Positions 26,763 to 35,709 of a stretch of DNA of 64,000 nt are shown here, piece by piece. The translations under genes were made by a program, and so were the position numbers. The stretch is from CAVSRC01 sp963732845 (GTDB taxonomy: Bacteria; Pseudomonadota; Alphaproteobacteria; Rhizobiales; Kaistiaceae): NCBI GenBank assembly GCA_963732845.1, contig CAVTBE010000016.1:145313-209312 (forward strand), read 5' to 3'. How positions within the stretch are numbered: position 1 is the stretch's first letter; each line of letters starts with the position of its first letter. Under the pieces are notes generated by a model. That model was not told where the DNA came from and searched no databases. It worked only from the letters and a program-made list of their open reading frames with translations.

Positions 26763-28611
26763 GGCCGCCCTCAGCCGCCGCCCGCAGCGGCAGCGTGAAG
26801 CGGAAGGTGGCGCCGCCGCCCGGCGTCTCTTCGACCCAGATCCTGCCGCCATGACGCTCGACGATGCGGTGGCAGGCGGCAAGCCCGATGCCGGAGCCCG
26901 GATATTTCTCGCGACCGTGCAGCCGCTTGAAGATCTCGAACACCCTTTCGCGGTACTCCGGCGCGACGCCGATGCCGTTGTCGGCCACCGAGAACTCCCA
27001 GGCGTCGTTCCTGCGCTCGGCCGCCACGCGGATCAGCGGCGTACCGGCGCCACGATATTTCAAGGCGTTCTCGATGAGATTGACGAACAGCCGCTCGATC
27101 TGCACGTGATCGGCCGCAACCTCGGGCAGTGGCGCCAGGTCGATCTCGGCGCCGCTCTCGGCGATGGGCTGCGCCAGCATCTCCAGGACAGTGGCGACGA
27201 CGGCGCCGGTATCGACGACGGAAAGATCGAGTGGCCGGTTGCTCACCCGCGAATAGGCCAGCAGATCGTTGATCAGCAGCTTCATGCGGCGCGCGCCATC
27301 GACCGCGTAACCGATGAATTCGTGCGCGTCGCCGTCGAGCCGATCGCCATAGCGGTGCTCGAGCAGGCCGAGATAGCTGTCGACCATGCGCAGCGGTTCC
27401 TGCAGATCGTGCGAGGCGACGTAGGCGAACTGGGCAAGCTCCTTGTTGGACTGTGCCAGCTCTTCCGTCCTGGCATGGATATCGTCCTCACGTGCCGCAA
27501 TCTCCGCAGCCATGGACCTGATCGAGCGGGCGAGGTCGCCGACCTCGTCCTTCCTGCGCGCCGCGGCATCCACGCGGATCTCGCGTTCGCCGGCGGCGAT
27601 CCGGGTCGTGGCGTGGTTGAGCGCACGCAGCGGCCGCGCCAGCCTGCCGGCCAGCATGGCGACGGCAAACGTGCCGATGACGAGCATGATCGCGGCCATG
27701 AGAAGCGTGCGGTTTCTCAGCGCCGCGATGTCTTCGCCGATGTAGAATCTGGGCTTCAGCGTCGCCAGGACGACAAAGCGCTGCGGTTCTTGCGGATCGT
27801 AATAGATGCGCCGGACGTCGGCGACATAGCGCTGCTGCCCGTTGTCGACGAGGCCGGAGAAGCTGATATCGCCATAGGCCGCGAACAGCGACGCAAGCTG
27901 CGGCAGGTCGTCCTGCATCCTGTAGCGATGGCCAAGCAGGTAGCCGAAGGTCTTCCCCGGATCGGGCTGATACAGGTAGTCGCCATCCTGATTGGTGATG
28001 TAGTGGACGGCCTGCTGGCGCAGGGACCGGGTGACAACGGCGAACAGCTGGCCGAGGTCGACATTGACAACCACAACTCCAAGCAGGGTCCCGTCGGCGT
28101 CAAGTGCCGGAGCCGCCACGCGTACGACCGAACGATACGGCGTCTCGAACTGGCCGGTCGGCCGGGCCAGGTCGAAGTCCGAAACATAGGCCTTGCCTTG
28201 CGGCAGGCGGGTCGCCTCGTCGAAATAGGGATTGCCGCTCAGATCTCTCAGCGTCGATGCCGGTGCCGTCTGGACCTCTCCGCCCGGCATCCGTTCCATG
28301 CGCAGGATTTCGCGGCCGTCGGGCGCGATGGCACGCACCCGGATGTATTCGGTGCGCCCTTCGAGAATGGTGCGGAACGTCGTCGTCACATGGGCGAGCC
28401 CGCGCTCTGCACTCAAGCCGTCGACGGGATCAACGCCGCCGTTGGCGCGGGCCCGCATGAGCGCGGCGAAGTCGGGTGCCCGGGCGAGGATCACGGCGTC
28501 CTCGCGGGCGACGGAAATCCCGGCGTCGAAGCGCAACGCTCCCACCTGGTTGGTCGCCGCCAAATTGTGCAATTCGCCAGTGATCAGAGCGTCGACGCCG
28601 CCCTGGTACAT
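26755..28611 (-). CDS. Sensor histidine kinase (CACHE-HAMP-HisKA-HATPase)
   Basis: The first ATG gives 618 aa: an extracytoplasmic CACHE-like sensor (about 20-300), a TM helix (LLMAAIMLVIGTFAVAMLAG, about 310), HAMP, HisKA with phospho-His in ASHDLQEPLR, and HATPase with NLIENALKYRG, DNGIGV and GSGIGLAACHRI. The frame stays open upstream of 28611 and encodes a hydrophobic stretch (WALYTAILGTVVTAVLTSYM) that looks like the missing first TM helix, but no ATG/GTG/TTG is in frame there. The true start is therefore unresolved. It heads an operon with two response regulators. Confidence 0.9.
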   Translation of the reverse strand: MYQGGVDALITGELHNLAATNQVGALRFDAGISVAREDAVILARAPDFAALMRARANGGVDPVDGLSAERGLAHVTTTFRTILEGRTEYIRVRAIAPDGREILRMERMPGGEVQTAPASTLRDLSGNPYFDEATRLPQGKAYVSDFDLARPTGQFETPYRSVVRVAAPALDADGTLLGVVVVNVDLGQLFAVVTRSLRQQAVHYITNQDGDYLYQPDPGKTFGYLLGHRYRMQDDLPQLASLFAAYGDISFSGLVDNGQQRYVADVRRIYYDPQEPQRFVVLATLKPRFYIGEDIAALRNRTLLMAAIMLVIGTFAVAMLAGRLARPLRALNHATTRIAAGEREIRVDAAARRKDEVGDLARSIRSMAAEIAAREDDIHARTEELAQSNKELAQFAYVASHDLQEPLRMVDSYLGLLEHRYGDRLDGDAHEFIGYAVDGARRMKLLINDLLAYSRVSNRPLDLSVVDTGAVVATVLEMLAQPIAESGAEIDLAPLPEVAADHVQIERLFVNLIENALKYRGAGTPLIRVAAERRNDAWEFSVADNGIGVAPEYRERVFEIFKRLHGREKYPGSGIGLAACHRIVERHGGRIWVEETPGGGATFRFTLPLRAAAEGGHA

Positions 28612-29057
28612 GTATGAGGTGAGAACGGCCGTGACGACGGTGCCGAGGATCGCCGTATAGAGAGCCCACCTGGCGGCGAGACCGTAGCGGAGCCGGTGGA
28701 CGAAGGGCAGCAGGGGACGACCCGTCTTGTCGACGGGCTGCTGCTGACGTGCCTGAGTCCGCCGCTCATCGGCTCGGAAAACGCCATGGACCTTGCTGTC
28801 CCAGTGGCTTTCGCTACAAGCACTGGCAGTATTACGGAGGAGTCCCTGAATTTTCGGTAAATCGACGAAAGCTGTCGCGAATCTCCAGTCGATCTCGCGT
28901 CTATTGCTTTTTTACCTTCAGAAATCCTCGTGGCATCGACTGTGCGCAGCCGGCTTTTGACGGCAGCACCACTCGGGTTTAACCAGTGATTCACCGCTCG
29001 CTGCATCGCGATTCTGAAAGCGGGGCGGCAGCGTGGAGTCGTTTCGGGGACGAGAGA

Positions 29058-29732
29058 ATGGCTGAGAGACCGGAGCCGGTGTTCGCCGCCGACGTACCGA
29101 CATGTCCGCACTGCCTCAAGCCGCAGCCGCTGTGCGTGTGCGACGCGATCCAGCCGATCGCCAACCGCATCGCCGTGCTGATCCTCCAGCACCCGCAGGA
29201 ACAGGACCGGCTGCTGGGCACGGCGCGGGTTGCCGCCCGCCAGTTCGCCAACGCGACCTTGCGGGTCGGCCTGTCGTGGCCGAGCCTGGCCAAGGCGCTC
29301 GGCCGCCCCGGCGATCCGAAACGGTGGGCGACGCTCTTCCTCGGCTCGGCGCGGGCCGCCGACTTTCCGCCTGGGCGCGAGGTCGCCGCCTTCGACCAAA
29401 AGGGCGCGGCGCTGGCCGATCAGGACGGCGCGCTTGGCGAAATCGGCGGGGTCATCCTGCTCGACGGAACATGGAGCCAGGCCAAGACGCTGTGGTGGCG
29501 CAATGCCTGGCTGCTCAAGGGCAAGCGGATTGCGCTCAAACCCCGGCGCCCGTCGCTCTATGGCCGGCGCCGGCGTGAGGCGCGGCGCGAGGGCCTGTCG
29601 ACCATCGAAGCGGCCGGGCTGGTGCTCGCCCGCCTGGAAAACCGGCCGGAAATCGAGACGGCGGTGACGGCAACCTTTCGCCGGATGCTCGAACGTTACG
29701 ACCAGGCGGCAGGCGCGGCGCCAGCCGGTTGA
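29058..29732 (+). CDS. DTW-domain tRNA-uridine aminocarboxypropyltransferase (TapT/YfiP-like)
   Basis: 224 aa. An N-terminal zinc-type cysteine cluster (CPHCLKPQPLCVCD) is followed by ILQHPQEQDRLLGTA and the signature LDGTWSQAKTLWWRN (the DTW region). Family members add a 3-amino-3-carboxypropyl group to uridine in tRNA using SAM. ATG 29058 has GAGAGA immediately upstream and precedes the conserved region, so the GTG at 28986 is not used. Confidence 0.87.
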   Translation: MAERPEPVFAADVPTCPHCLKPQPLCVCDAIQPIANRIAVLILQHPQEQDRLLGTARVAARQFANATLRVGLSWPSLAKALGRPGDPKRWATLFLGSARAADFPPGREVAAFDQKGAALADQDGALGEIGGVILLDGTWSQAKTLWWRNAWLLKGKRIALKPRRPSLYGRRRREARREGLSTIEAAGLVLARLENRPEIETAVTATFRRMLERYDQAAGAAPAG

Positions 29733-29782
29733 CCTGACGCCCGGGCGCGTGCGTGAATCGTGTGTCCGCAGGAGGTTGGGCC

Positions 29783-30451
29783 ATGCCGTTCCGTGACCGC
29801 AGGGACGCCGGGATGCGTCTGGCGGCCGCGCTTGCCGGCTACCGGGCCGAGCAGCCGGTGGTGCTTGCGCTGCCGCGTGGCGGGGTGCCGGTGGCGGCGG
29901 AAATCGCGACGGCGCTGGCCGCTCCCCTCGATCTCGTGCTGGTGCGCAAGATCGGCGTGCCCTTCCACAAGGAACTGGCGATGGGCGCCATTGTCGATGG
30001 CGGCCGTCCGACGATCGTGCGCAACGAAGACGTAATCGCGCTCGCCGAGATCTCGGAAACGGAGTTCCAGTCGGTCTGCGATGCGGAGCTGGCCGAGATC
30101 GAACGGCGGCGACGCGCCTATGTCGGCGAGCGTCCGCCGATTGCCATCGCCGGCCGCACGACAATCGTGGTCGATGACGGGCTGGCGACGGGCGCGACCA
30201 TGAAGGCGGCGCTCCGGGCGCTGAGGGCCCGCGGGCCGAGGCGCCTGGTGATGGCTGTGCCGGTGGCGCCGGACGACACGCTGGCGGAGATGGCGCAGGA
30301 AGCCGACGACATCGTCTGCCTGGAAGCGCCGGTCGCCTTCCGCGCCATCGGCGCCTTCTACAACGACTTCCGGCAGATCAGCGACAGAGAGGTGATCGCG
30401 CTGCTGGCGGCGTGCGGGAACGGGCCCGAGACGCCGCGCGGCGGCGATTGA
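29783..30451 (+). CDS. Phosphoribosyltransferase-domain protein
   Basis: 222 aa with the PRTase fold. The PRPP-binding loop is TTIVVDDGLATGATMKAAL (about 130-148); an N-terminal VLALPRGGVPVAAEIA and LDLVLVRKIGVP are typical of this stand-alone group. The true substrate is unknown. ATG 29783 has AGGAGG about 8 bases upstream. It lies 50 bases after the DTW gene on the same strand. Confidence 0.88.
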   Translation: MPFRDRRDAGMRLAAALAGYRAEQPVVLALPRGGVPVAAEIATALAAPLDLVLVRKIGVPFHKELAMGAIVDGGRPTIVRNEDVIALAEISETEFQSVCDAELAEIERRRRAYVGERPPIAIAGRTTIVVDDGLATGATMKAALRALRARGPRRLVMAVPVAPDDTLAEMAQEADDIVCLEAPVAFRAIGAFYNDFRQISDREVIALLAACGNGPETPRGGD

Positions 30452-30616
30452 CCGTCGCCGGCCGGCGGACCCGCAAGGGCGGAGCGACCGAACGGCAGAT
30501 CGTTGTCGCAGGAAAGCCCGGTTGGCGGGCCGAGACCTCCTGGCGATCGCCCAACAATCGGCAAACCTCTTCAGGGGACGGCGCGCATGTCCCTTCGGCA
30601 GGTTGTCGGTTGTCGT

Positions 30617-31603
30617 CTATCCGTGGCTATAGACGTCGTCGGGCTGAACCTGATTGAGCATCGCTCTCCCCGCGCGATACCGCGCAATATTCTCTTTGAT
30701 GATCTTGAGCGAATTGCCCTGAAGATCCGGAACCTCGGCGGTCGCATGCGGGGTGATCATGATATTCGGCGCGTCCCAGATCGGCGCACCGGACGGCAGC
30801 GGCTCCTGCTCGAAGACATCGAGCCCGGCACCGGCAATGGTGCCGGCCTTGAGCGCGGCGAGCAGCGCCGGCTCGTCGACGACCGAACCGCGCGCGATGT
30901 TGATCAGATAGGCGCTCGGCTTCATCCGTTTGAGCTCGGCCTCGCCGATCATGTGATAGGTGGCGTCGGTCAGACGGATGCTGAGGACGACGAAGTCGCT
31001 CTCGGCCAGGATGGTGTCGATGGTCTGCCCCTGCGCGGCGGCAAAGAGCGTGTCGACGTTGGCAGCTTCGCCTGCGGACTTGCGATAGCCGAGGACGCGC
31101 ATGCCGAAAGCCTTGGCAAGGCGGGCGGTCTCGAGCCCGGTCGCGCCCAGTCCGACGATGCCGATGGTCTTGTCGATGAGGCTGCGGCGCTTGCCCAGGT
31201 CGACGATCCCGCGCCACATATGCTGCTTCTTCTGCTCTTCCAGGCCGGGCGCGTCATAGGTGAGCGCAAGAGCGAAATAGAAGACGTGCTGGGCGAGCGC
31301 GGTCGCGGCGCGACCGACGGAGCCGGTAAGCATCAAGCCGCTCTCGATCACATCCGGCCGCGCCGACTTGTTGAGACCGGCGTGGTCGCAGTGCACCCAC
31401 CTGAGGTTCGGCGCGCCGACGAAACGCTCGTCGAGATCACCGGCAAGGATGGCGACATCGACCGTCTTGAGGGCCTCCACGATGCCGGCGCCATCGGAGG
31501 GATCGAGGTGGACGATCGCGGCCGGCGCCAGCGCCTGCTTGAGGGTTTCAAGGTGCTGGCCCTGGTAGCGCACGGTCAGCAGCGCGGATTTTATCTCAGG
31601 CAT
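30617..31603 (-). CDS. D-isomer-specific 2-hydroxyacid dehydrogenase
   Basis: 328 aa. The Rossmann motif GIVGLGATGLETA (about 144) is followed by GYRKS, where the Arg favours NADP over NAD. Catalytic Arg is in LSIRLTDATYH, Glu in GLDVFEQEPLP and His in ITPHATAEV. It interconverts 2-oxo and D-2-hydroxy acids. It is the last gene on the strand of the peptide-type ABC operon (61 bases after the second ATPase), so it may process the imported substrate. Confidence 0.9.
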   Translation of the reverse strand: MPEIKSALLTVRYQGQHLETLKQALAPAAIVHLDPSDGAGIVEALKTVDVAILAGDLDERFVGAPNLRWVHCDHAGLNKSARPDVIESGLMLTGSVGRAATALAQHVFYFALALTYDAPGLEEQKKQHMWRGIVDLGKRRSLIDKTIGIVGLGATGLETARLAKAFGMRVLGYRKSAGEAANVDTLFAAAQGQTIDTILAESDFVVLSIRLTDATYHMIGEAELKRMKPSAYLINIARGSVVDEPALLAALKAGTIAGAGLDVFEQEPLPSGAPIWDAPNIMITPHATAEVPDLQGNSLKIIKENIARYRAGRAMLNQVQPDDVYSHG

Positions 31604-31664
31604 GGGTGCTTCTTTCCTTTGGCCAACATGCGGACTGACGATGATGCAGGATGCCCGCGGGCGT

Positions 31665-32681
31665 TCAGTGCGGGGTTGAGGCGGGATCGCCGGGAAAATG
31701 GCAGGCGCAGCCGTGGTCGCCGACGCGCGCCGTTGCGAGGCTGGGTTCGACATCGCTGCAGATCGTCTGCGCTCGCGGACAGCGCGAACGATAGCGGCAG
31801 CCGCTGGGCAGGCTGATGGCGCTGGCGGCATCGACCGCCGGCAGTTCGGAAGCGTCCTGCCGCGACGCCGCCGAGGGCACGGCGCGCAGAAGCGCCTGGG
31901 TGTAGGGGTGCAGCGGGCTGGCGTAGATGGCCTCGGCCGGCCCTTCCTCGATGAAGCGGCCGAGATACATGACGCCGACGCGGTCGGCGACGAGTTGCAC
32001 CAATGGCAGGTCGTGCGAAATGAAGATGTAGGCCATCTGCAACTCCTGCTGCAGGCGCATGAGGAGCGTGATCACCTGCGCCTGGATGGAGACGTCGAGG
32101 GCCGATACCGGTTCGTCGAGGATCAGCACCACCGGTTTCATGGCGAGGGCGCGGGCAATCGCGACGCGCTGGCGCTCTCCGCCGGACAGACGGCTGGGAT
32201 AGGCGCTGGCATAGGCCGGCGACAGCCCGACCTGGACGAGCAGTTCGGCGATCCGGGCCGGATAGTCGCCAGGTGCGACCAGGCCCTTGTGGACCTTCCA
32301 AGGCTCCGATATGGCCGCGGCGACGGTGCGCCGCGGATGCAACGAAGCGTAAGGGTCCTGGAAGATCATCTGAACGTGCCGACGCGCCGCACGCATCGCC
32401 TTGGGCGACAGCGCAAGCAGGCTCTCGCCGTTGAGCATCACCTCGCCGCCGGTCGGTTCCACCAGGCGCAGCAGGGCACGCGCCAGAGTCGACTTGCCCG
32501 ACCCGGATTCGCCGACGATGGCCAGGGTCTTGCCCGGCTGCAGATCGAAGCTGACCCCATCGACGGCGCGCAGGGTCCTGACGCCGGCGCGGAAGGTACG
32601 CACCGCGAAATGCTTGCTGAGGTCGCGGACGCGCATCACCGCCGGCGCGGTCGCCGTTGCCACCGGACCGGCGTCAATCAC
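31665..32681 (-). CDS. Peptide/nickel-type ABC transporter ATPase (OppF/DppF-like)
   Basis: 338 aa ABC ATPase. Walker A GESGSGKSTLARALLR, Q-loop MIFQDPYASLHPRR, signature LSGGERQRVAIARAL, Walker B VLILDEPVSALD and the C-terminal oligopeptide domain (CRYRSRCPRA, Fe-S-like cysteines) are all present. GTG 32679-32681 has GGGAGG 6 bases upstream and overlaps the preceding ATPase stop by 8 bases. It pairs with the other ATPase to energise import. Confidence 0.93.
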   Translation of the reverse strand: MIDAGPVATATAPAVMRVRDLSKHFAVRTFRAGVRTLRAVDGVSFDLQPGKTLAIVGESGSGKSTLARALLRLVEPTGGEVMLNGESLLALSPKAMRAARRHVQMIFQDPYASLHPRRTVAAAISEPWKVHKGLVAPGDYPARIAELLVQVGLSPAYASAYPSRLSGGERQRVAIARALAMKPVVLILDEPVSALDVSIQAQVITLLMRLQQELQMAYIFISHDLPLVQLVADRVGVMYLGRFIEEGPAEAIYASPLHPYTQALLRAVPSAASRQDASELPAVDAASAISLPSGCRYRSRCPRAQTICSDVEPSLATARVGDHGCACHFPGDPASTPH

Positions 32682-33711
32682 GCAGCACCTCCCTGAAAAA
32701 GTGGCAGCGGCTCCGGTGCGTGCCACTCACCTCGTAAAGCGGCGGCTCGTCGGTGGCGCAGCGCTCTCGGGCGCGCGGGCAGCGGGGATGAAAAGCGCAT
32801 CCGACGGTCGTCTCCGACTTATCGGGAGGACTGCCGGCTATCGGCCGGAGTTGGGACCAGTGCGCCACGGCGCTCGGATGCGAAGTCAGGAGGGCGCGCG
32901 TATAGGGATGCGCCGCGTTGTCGAAGATCTCGTCGATCGGACCTTCCTCCATGACCTCGCCGGCGTACATCACCAGCAGCCGCCCGGCGACGTTGCGCGC
33001 CACCTCGAGGTCATGGGTCACGAAGATCAGCGCCATGTTGCGCTCGGCCTGCAGCTTCCGGATGAGGCGCAGGATGCCGGCCTGGACGGTGACGTCGAGC
33101 GCGGTGGTCGGCTCGTCGGCAATCAGCAGCCGCGGTCGCAGGGCAATGGCGAGCGCGATGCAGATGCGCTGGCGCATGCCGCCGGAGAACTGATGGGGAT
33201 AGTCGTCGATGCGTTCCTCGGGCGACGGGATGCCGACCTGCGCCATCAGGTTGAGCGCTTCCTTGCGCGCCTCGGCCCTCGACCAGCCGAGCCGGACCCT
33301 GAGAAGCTCGGAGAGTTGGGCGCCGATCGTGTAGACCGGATTGAGGCTGTCGAGGGAATCCTGGAACACCATGGCGACGCCGGGGCCGCGCACGTCGCGC
33401 AGCTCACGGTCGGAGCGTCCGAGGATCTCGTTGCCCATGAACCGGATGCTGCCGGAGAACTGCGCCGGCGGGGCCTGGACAAGGCCGAGGATCGCACGGC
33501 CGGTCACGGTCTTGCCCGAGCCGCTTTCGCCGACGACGGCGATGCTGTCGCCGGCGTTGAGAACGAGGTTGACGCCGCGCACGGCGTTGACCGTGCCGGC
33601 AAGGCCGGGGAAGCGCACGGTGAGGTCGGCGATCCTGAGGAGGGGTGCGTCGGCGGCTGCCCCCTTCGGCGTGCCGTCTTCCGCTGGTGTCGCCGGAAGC
33701 GTCGCGCTCAT
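32674..33711 (-). CDS. Peptide/nickel-type ABC transporter ATPase (OppD/DppD-like)
   Basis: 345 aa. Walker A GESGSGKTVTGRAILG, Q-loop MVFQDSLDSLNP, signature FSGGMRQRICIALAI, Walker B LLIADEPTTALD and the C-terminal HPRCPRARERCATDEPPL domain are present. ATG 33709-33711 overlaps the permease stop by 4 bases (ATGA). The long open frame upstream is a shadow of the permease. Confidence 0.93.
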   Translation of the reverse strand: MSATLPATPAEDGTPKGAAADAPLLRIADLTVRFPGLAGTVNAVRGVNLVLNAGDSIAVVGESGSGKTVTGRAILGLVQAPPAQFSGSIRFMGNEILGRSDRELRDVRGPGVAMVFQDSLDSLNPVYTIGAQLSELLRVRLGWSRAEARKEALNLMAQVGIPSPEERIDDYPHQFSGGMRQRICIALAIALRPRLLIADEPTTALDVTVQAGILRLIRKLQAERNMALIFVTHDLEVARNVAGRLLVMYAGEVMEEGPIDEIFDNAAHPYTRALLTSHPSAVAHWSQLRPIAGSPPDKSETTVGCAFHPRCPRARERCATDEPPLYEVSGTHRSRCHFFREVLRD

Positions 33712-34712
33712 GGGTCCCGCCTCTGCCCGGCGGCAGTCGCAAACATGACGCTGCTCTGCAGGGGATCGCCGACCGCGCGCAGCCAATTGGACAGGATATT
33801 GGCGGAGAGCGCGGTCAACATGATCGCGAAGCCGGGGAGCACCGTGACCCACCAGGCGACCTGCATGTATTGACGCCCCTCGGCGACCATCGTGCCCCAG
33901 TCGATGTCCGGCCGCTGCAGCCCAACGCCGAGAAAGCTCAAACCCGCCACGGCCAGCATGATGTTGCCGAGCTCGAGCATCGCGACGGTGAGGATTGTCG
34001 GGGCAACCAGAGGACGCAGGTCGTACCACATGATGCGCGCCGGACCGGCGCCGATGGCGCGCGAGGCTTCGATGAAGGTCCATTCGCGGATGGCCAGGGC
34101 CTGGGCGCGGGCGGTGCGCATGAACACCGGCAGGCGGGCGATGCACAGCACCGCGATCAGGTTGGTCATGCTCGGGCCGAGCACGTAGAGGATCGCCAGC
34201 GCCATGAGCAGCGACGGCAGGGTGACGATGATGTCGCCGAGCCGCATGATGATGGCGTCGACCCAGCCGCCGGTGAAGCCGCTGAACAGCCCGATGATGG
34301 AGCCGAAGCTGGCGGCGAGCACGACGGCGGAGCCCGCCACCATGAACGAGGTGCGCGAGCCGAAGATCAGCTCGGCGAGCACGCTGCGTCCGATGGCGTC
34401 GCCGCCAAGCACGTACATGATGCCGCCGTCGAGGCGGAACGGCTGGTGAAAACGGAACAGCAGGTTCTGCCGATTGGCGGCTTCGAACATGAAAGGGGCG
34501 ACCGCCACCGCAAGAATCACCAGCACAATCAGGATGACGGCCGCCGCCAGCGGCAGCGGCATGTGGAGCAGCAGGCGAAGCCGGGGCCACCTGACTTCGG
34601 TGCGGCGGCTGATCGCATCCGACGGTCCTTCGAGATCCGCCGCGGCCGAAATCGCCGGCGGCCGGATGCCGGGCGCGGCCGGATCGTTGCGCATCGGGAG
34701 ATCGTTCTGCAT
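33708..34712 (-). CDS. Peptide/nickel-type ABC transporter permease (DppC-like)
   Basis: About 334 aa with an N-terminal cytoplasmic extension of about 50 residues, TM1 (LAAAVILIVLVILAVAVAPF) and a BPD-transporter domain. The EAA loop is EASRAIGAGPARIMWYDLRPLVAPTI. Six helices are expected. The start is ATG 34712 or GTG 34718, just after the DppB stop. Confidence 0.92.
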   Translation of the reverse strand: MQNDLPMRNDPAAPGIRPPAISAAADLEGPSDAISRRTEVRWPRLRLLLHMPLPLAAAVILIVLVILAVAVAPFMFEAANRQNLLFRFHQPFRLDGGIMYVLGGDAIGRSVLAELIFGSRTSFMVAGSAVVLAASFGSIIGLFSGFTGGWVDAIIMRLGDIIVTLPSLLMALAILYVLGPSMTNLIAVLCIARLPVFMRTARAQALAIREWTFIEASRAIGAGPARIMWYDLRPLVAPTILTVAMLELGNIMLAVAGLSFLGVGLQRPDIDWGTMVAEGRQYMQVAWWVTVLPGFAIMLTALSANILSNWLRAVGDPLQSSVMFATAAGQRRDP

Positions 34713-34720
34713 CGCCACCG

Positions 34721-35638
34721 CTACGAGACCCGGACGCGCGGATCGACACGCGCATAGATGATGTCAATGACGATGTTGAGCGCGATGATGGTCAGCCCGG
34801 TGATGAACATCGACGCCTGCAGCAGCGCGAAATCGCGGTTGAGCACCGATTGGATGAGGAGGGCGCCGATGCCCGGCCACGCGAAGATGGTGCTGATGAT
34901 GATGGTGCCGTTGATAAGGTGCGCGGCGCGGTCGCCGGCGACGGTGATGATCGGCATGGCGGCGTTGCGGAGGGCGTGGCGGAAAGCCAGCCGCGCGGCG
35001 GAAAAGCCACGGGCGCGGGCGTTCTGCACATAGCCCGAGCCGAGCGCCTCGATCATGGCGCCGCGCACGACCTGGATCATGGTGCCCGACGGCGGCAAGG
35101 CGAGGGTCAGGAGCGGCAGGATCCACGCCAGGGCGCTCCCCTGCCCCGATGTCGGCAGCCAGCGCAGGTGCACGGCGAAGACCAGAACGCCGAGCAGCGC
35201 CAGCCAGAAATCCGGCACGCTGCTGATGCCCAGCGAAATGAAGGTGATGGTCTTGTCGGTGCGCGAGAACGGTCTGAGCGCGGCGAGCGAGCCGAAGACG
35301 AGGCTGATCGCCAGCATCACCACCATGGCGAGCGCGGCGATGGACAGTGTCTGCGGCATGGCCGAGAGCGCCGCAACGCCCGCCGGGCGCTGCTGCGCAT
35401 TCGAACGGCCAAAATCGAAATGGGAGACGTCGACGATGAAGCTGGCGAACTGATTGATCAGCGGCCGATCGTAGCCGTGCTGATGGTTGTAGTTGTCGAA
35501 CATCTCCTGCGTGGCACCCTCGGGCATATAGAGGGCGGTGGGATTGCCGGTCAGTCGCGCCAGGAAAAACGTGATGACGATGATGCCGAACAGCGTCAGC
35601 AAGCTCGAAGCCAGTCTTCGCCGCAGAAAAATGAGCAT
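34721..35638 (-). CDS. Peptide/nickel-type ABC transporter permease (DppB-like)
   Basis: 305 aa. The N-terminal TM helix (SLLTLFGIIVITFFLARLTG) begins with the usual RRLASS lead. The EAA-like loop is YVQNARARGFSAARLAFRHALRNAAMPIIT, with C-terminal TM helices. It forms the heterodimeric channel with the DppC-like permease. A stem-loop separates it from the SBP gene. Confidence 0.92.
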   Translation of the reverse strand: MLIFLRRRLASSLLTLFGIIVITFFLARLTGNPTALYMPEGATQEMFDNYNHQHGYDRPLINQFASFIVDVSHFDFGRSNAQQRPAGVAALSAMPQTLSIAALAMVVMLAISLVFGSLAALRPFSRTDKTITFISLGISSVPDFWLALLGVLVFAVHLRWLPTSGQGSALAWILPLLTLALPPSGTMIQVVRGAMIEALGSGYVQNARARGFSAARLAFRHALRNAAMPIITVAGDRAAHLINGTIIISTIFAWPGIGALLIQSVLNRDFALLQASMFITGLTIIALNIVIDIIYARVDPRVRVS

Positions 35639-35659
35639 TGGGTCAACCCGATATCGAGC

Positions 35660-35685
35660 CTTGCCGGGGGCCTAACCCCGGCAAG
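35660..35685 (-). other. Intercistronic stem-loop after SBP gene
   Basis: A 10-bp perfect stem (CTTGCCGGGG / CCCCGGCAAG) with a 6-base loop sits in the 71-base gap between the SBP and first permease genes. There is no T-tract in the direction of transcription. It likely protects the upstream SBP message or partially attenuates transcription, giving more SBP than membrane components. Confidence 0.65.
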
Positions 35686-35709
35686 ATTCATCGCGTGGTC
35701 GCTTGCTTC

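Noticed and set aside
26467..28617. 716-codon plus ORF opposite the histidine kinase
   Set aside because: Long only because of high GC; the kinase frame carries all catalytic motifs.
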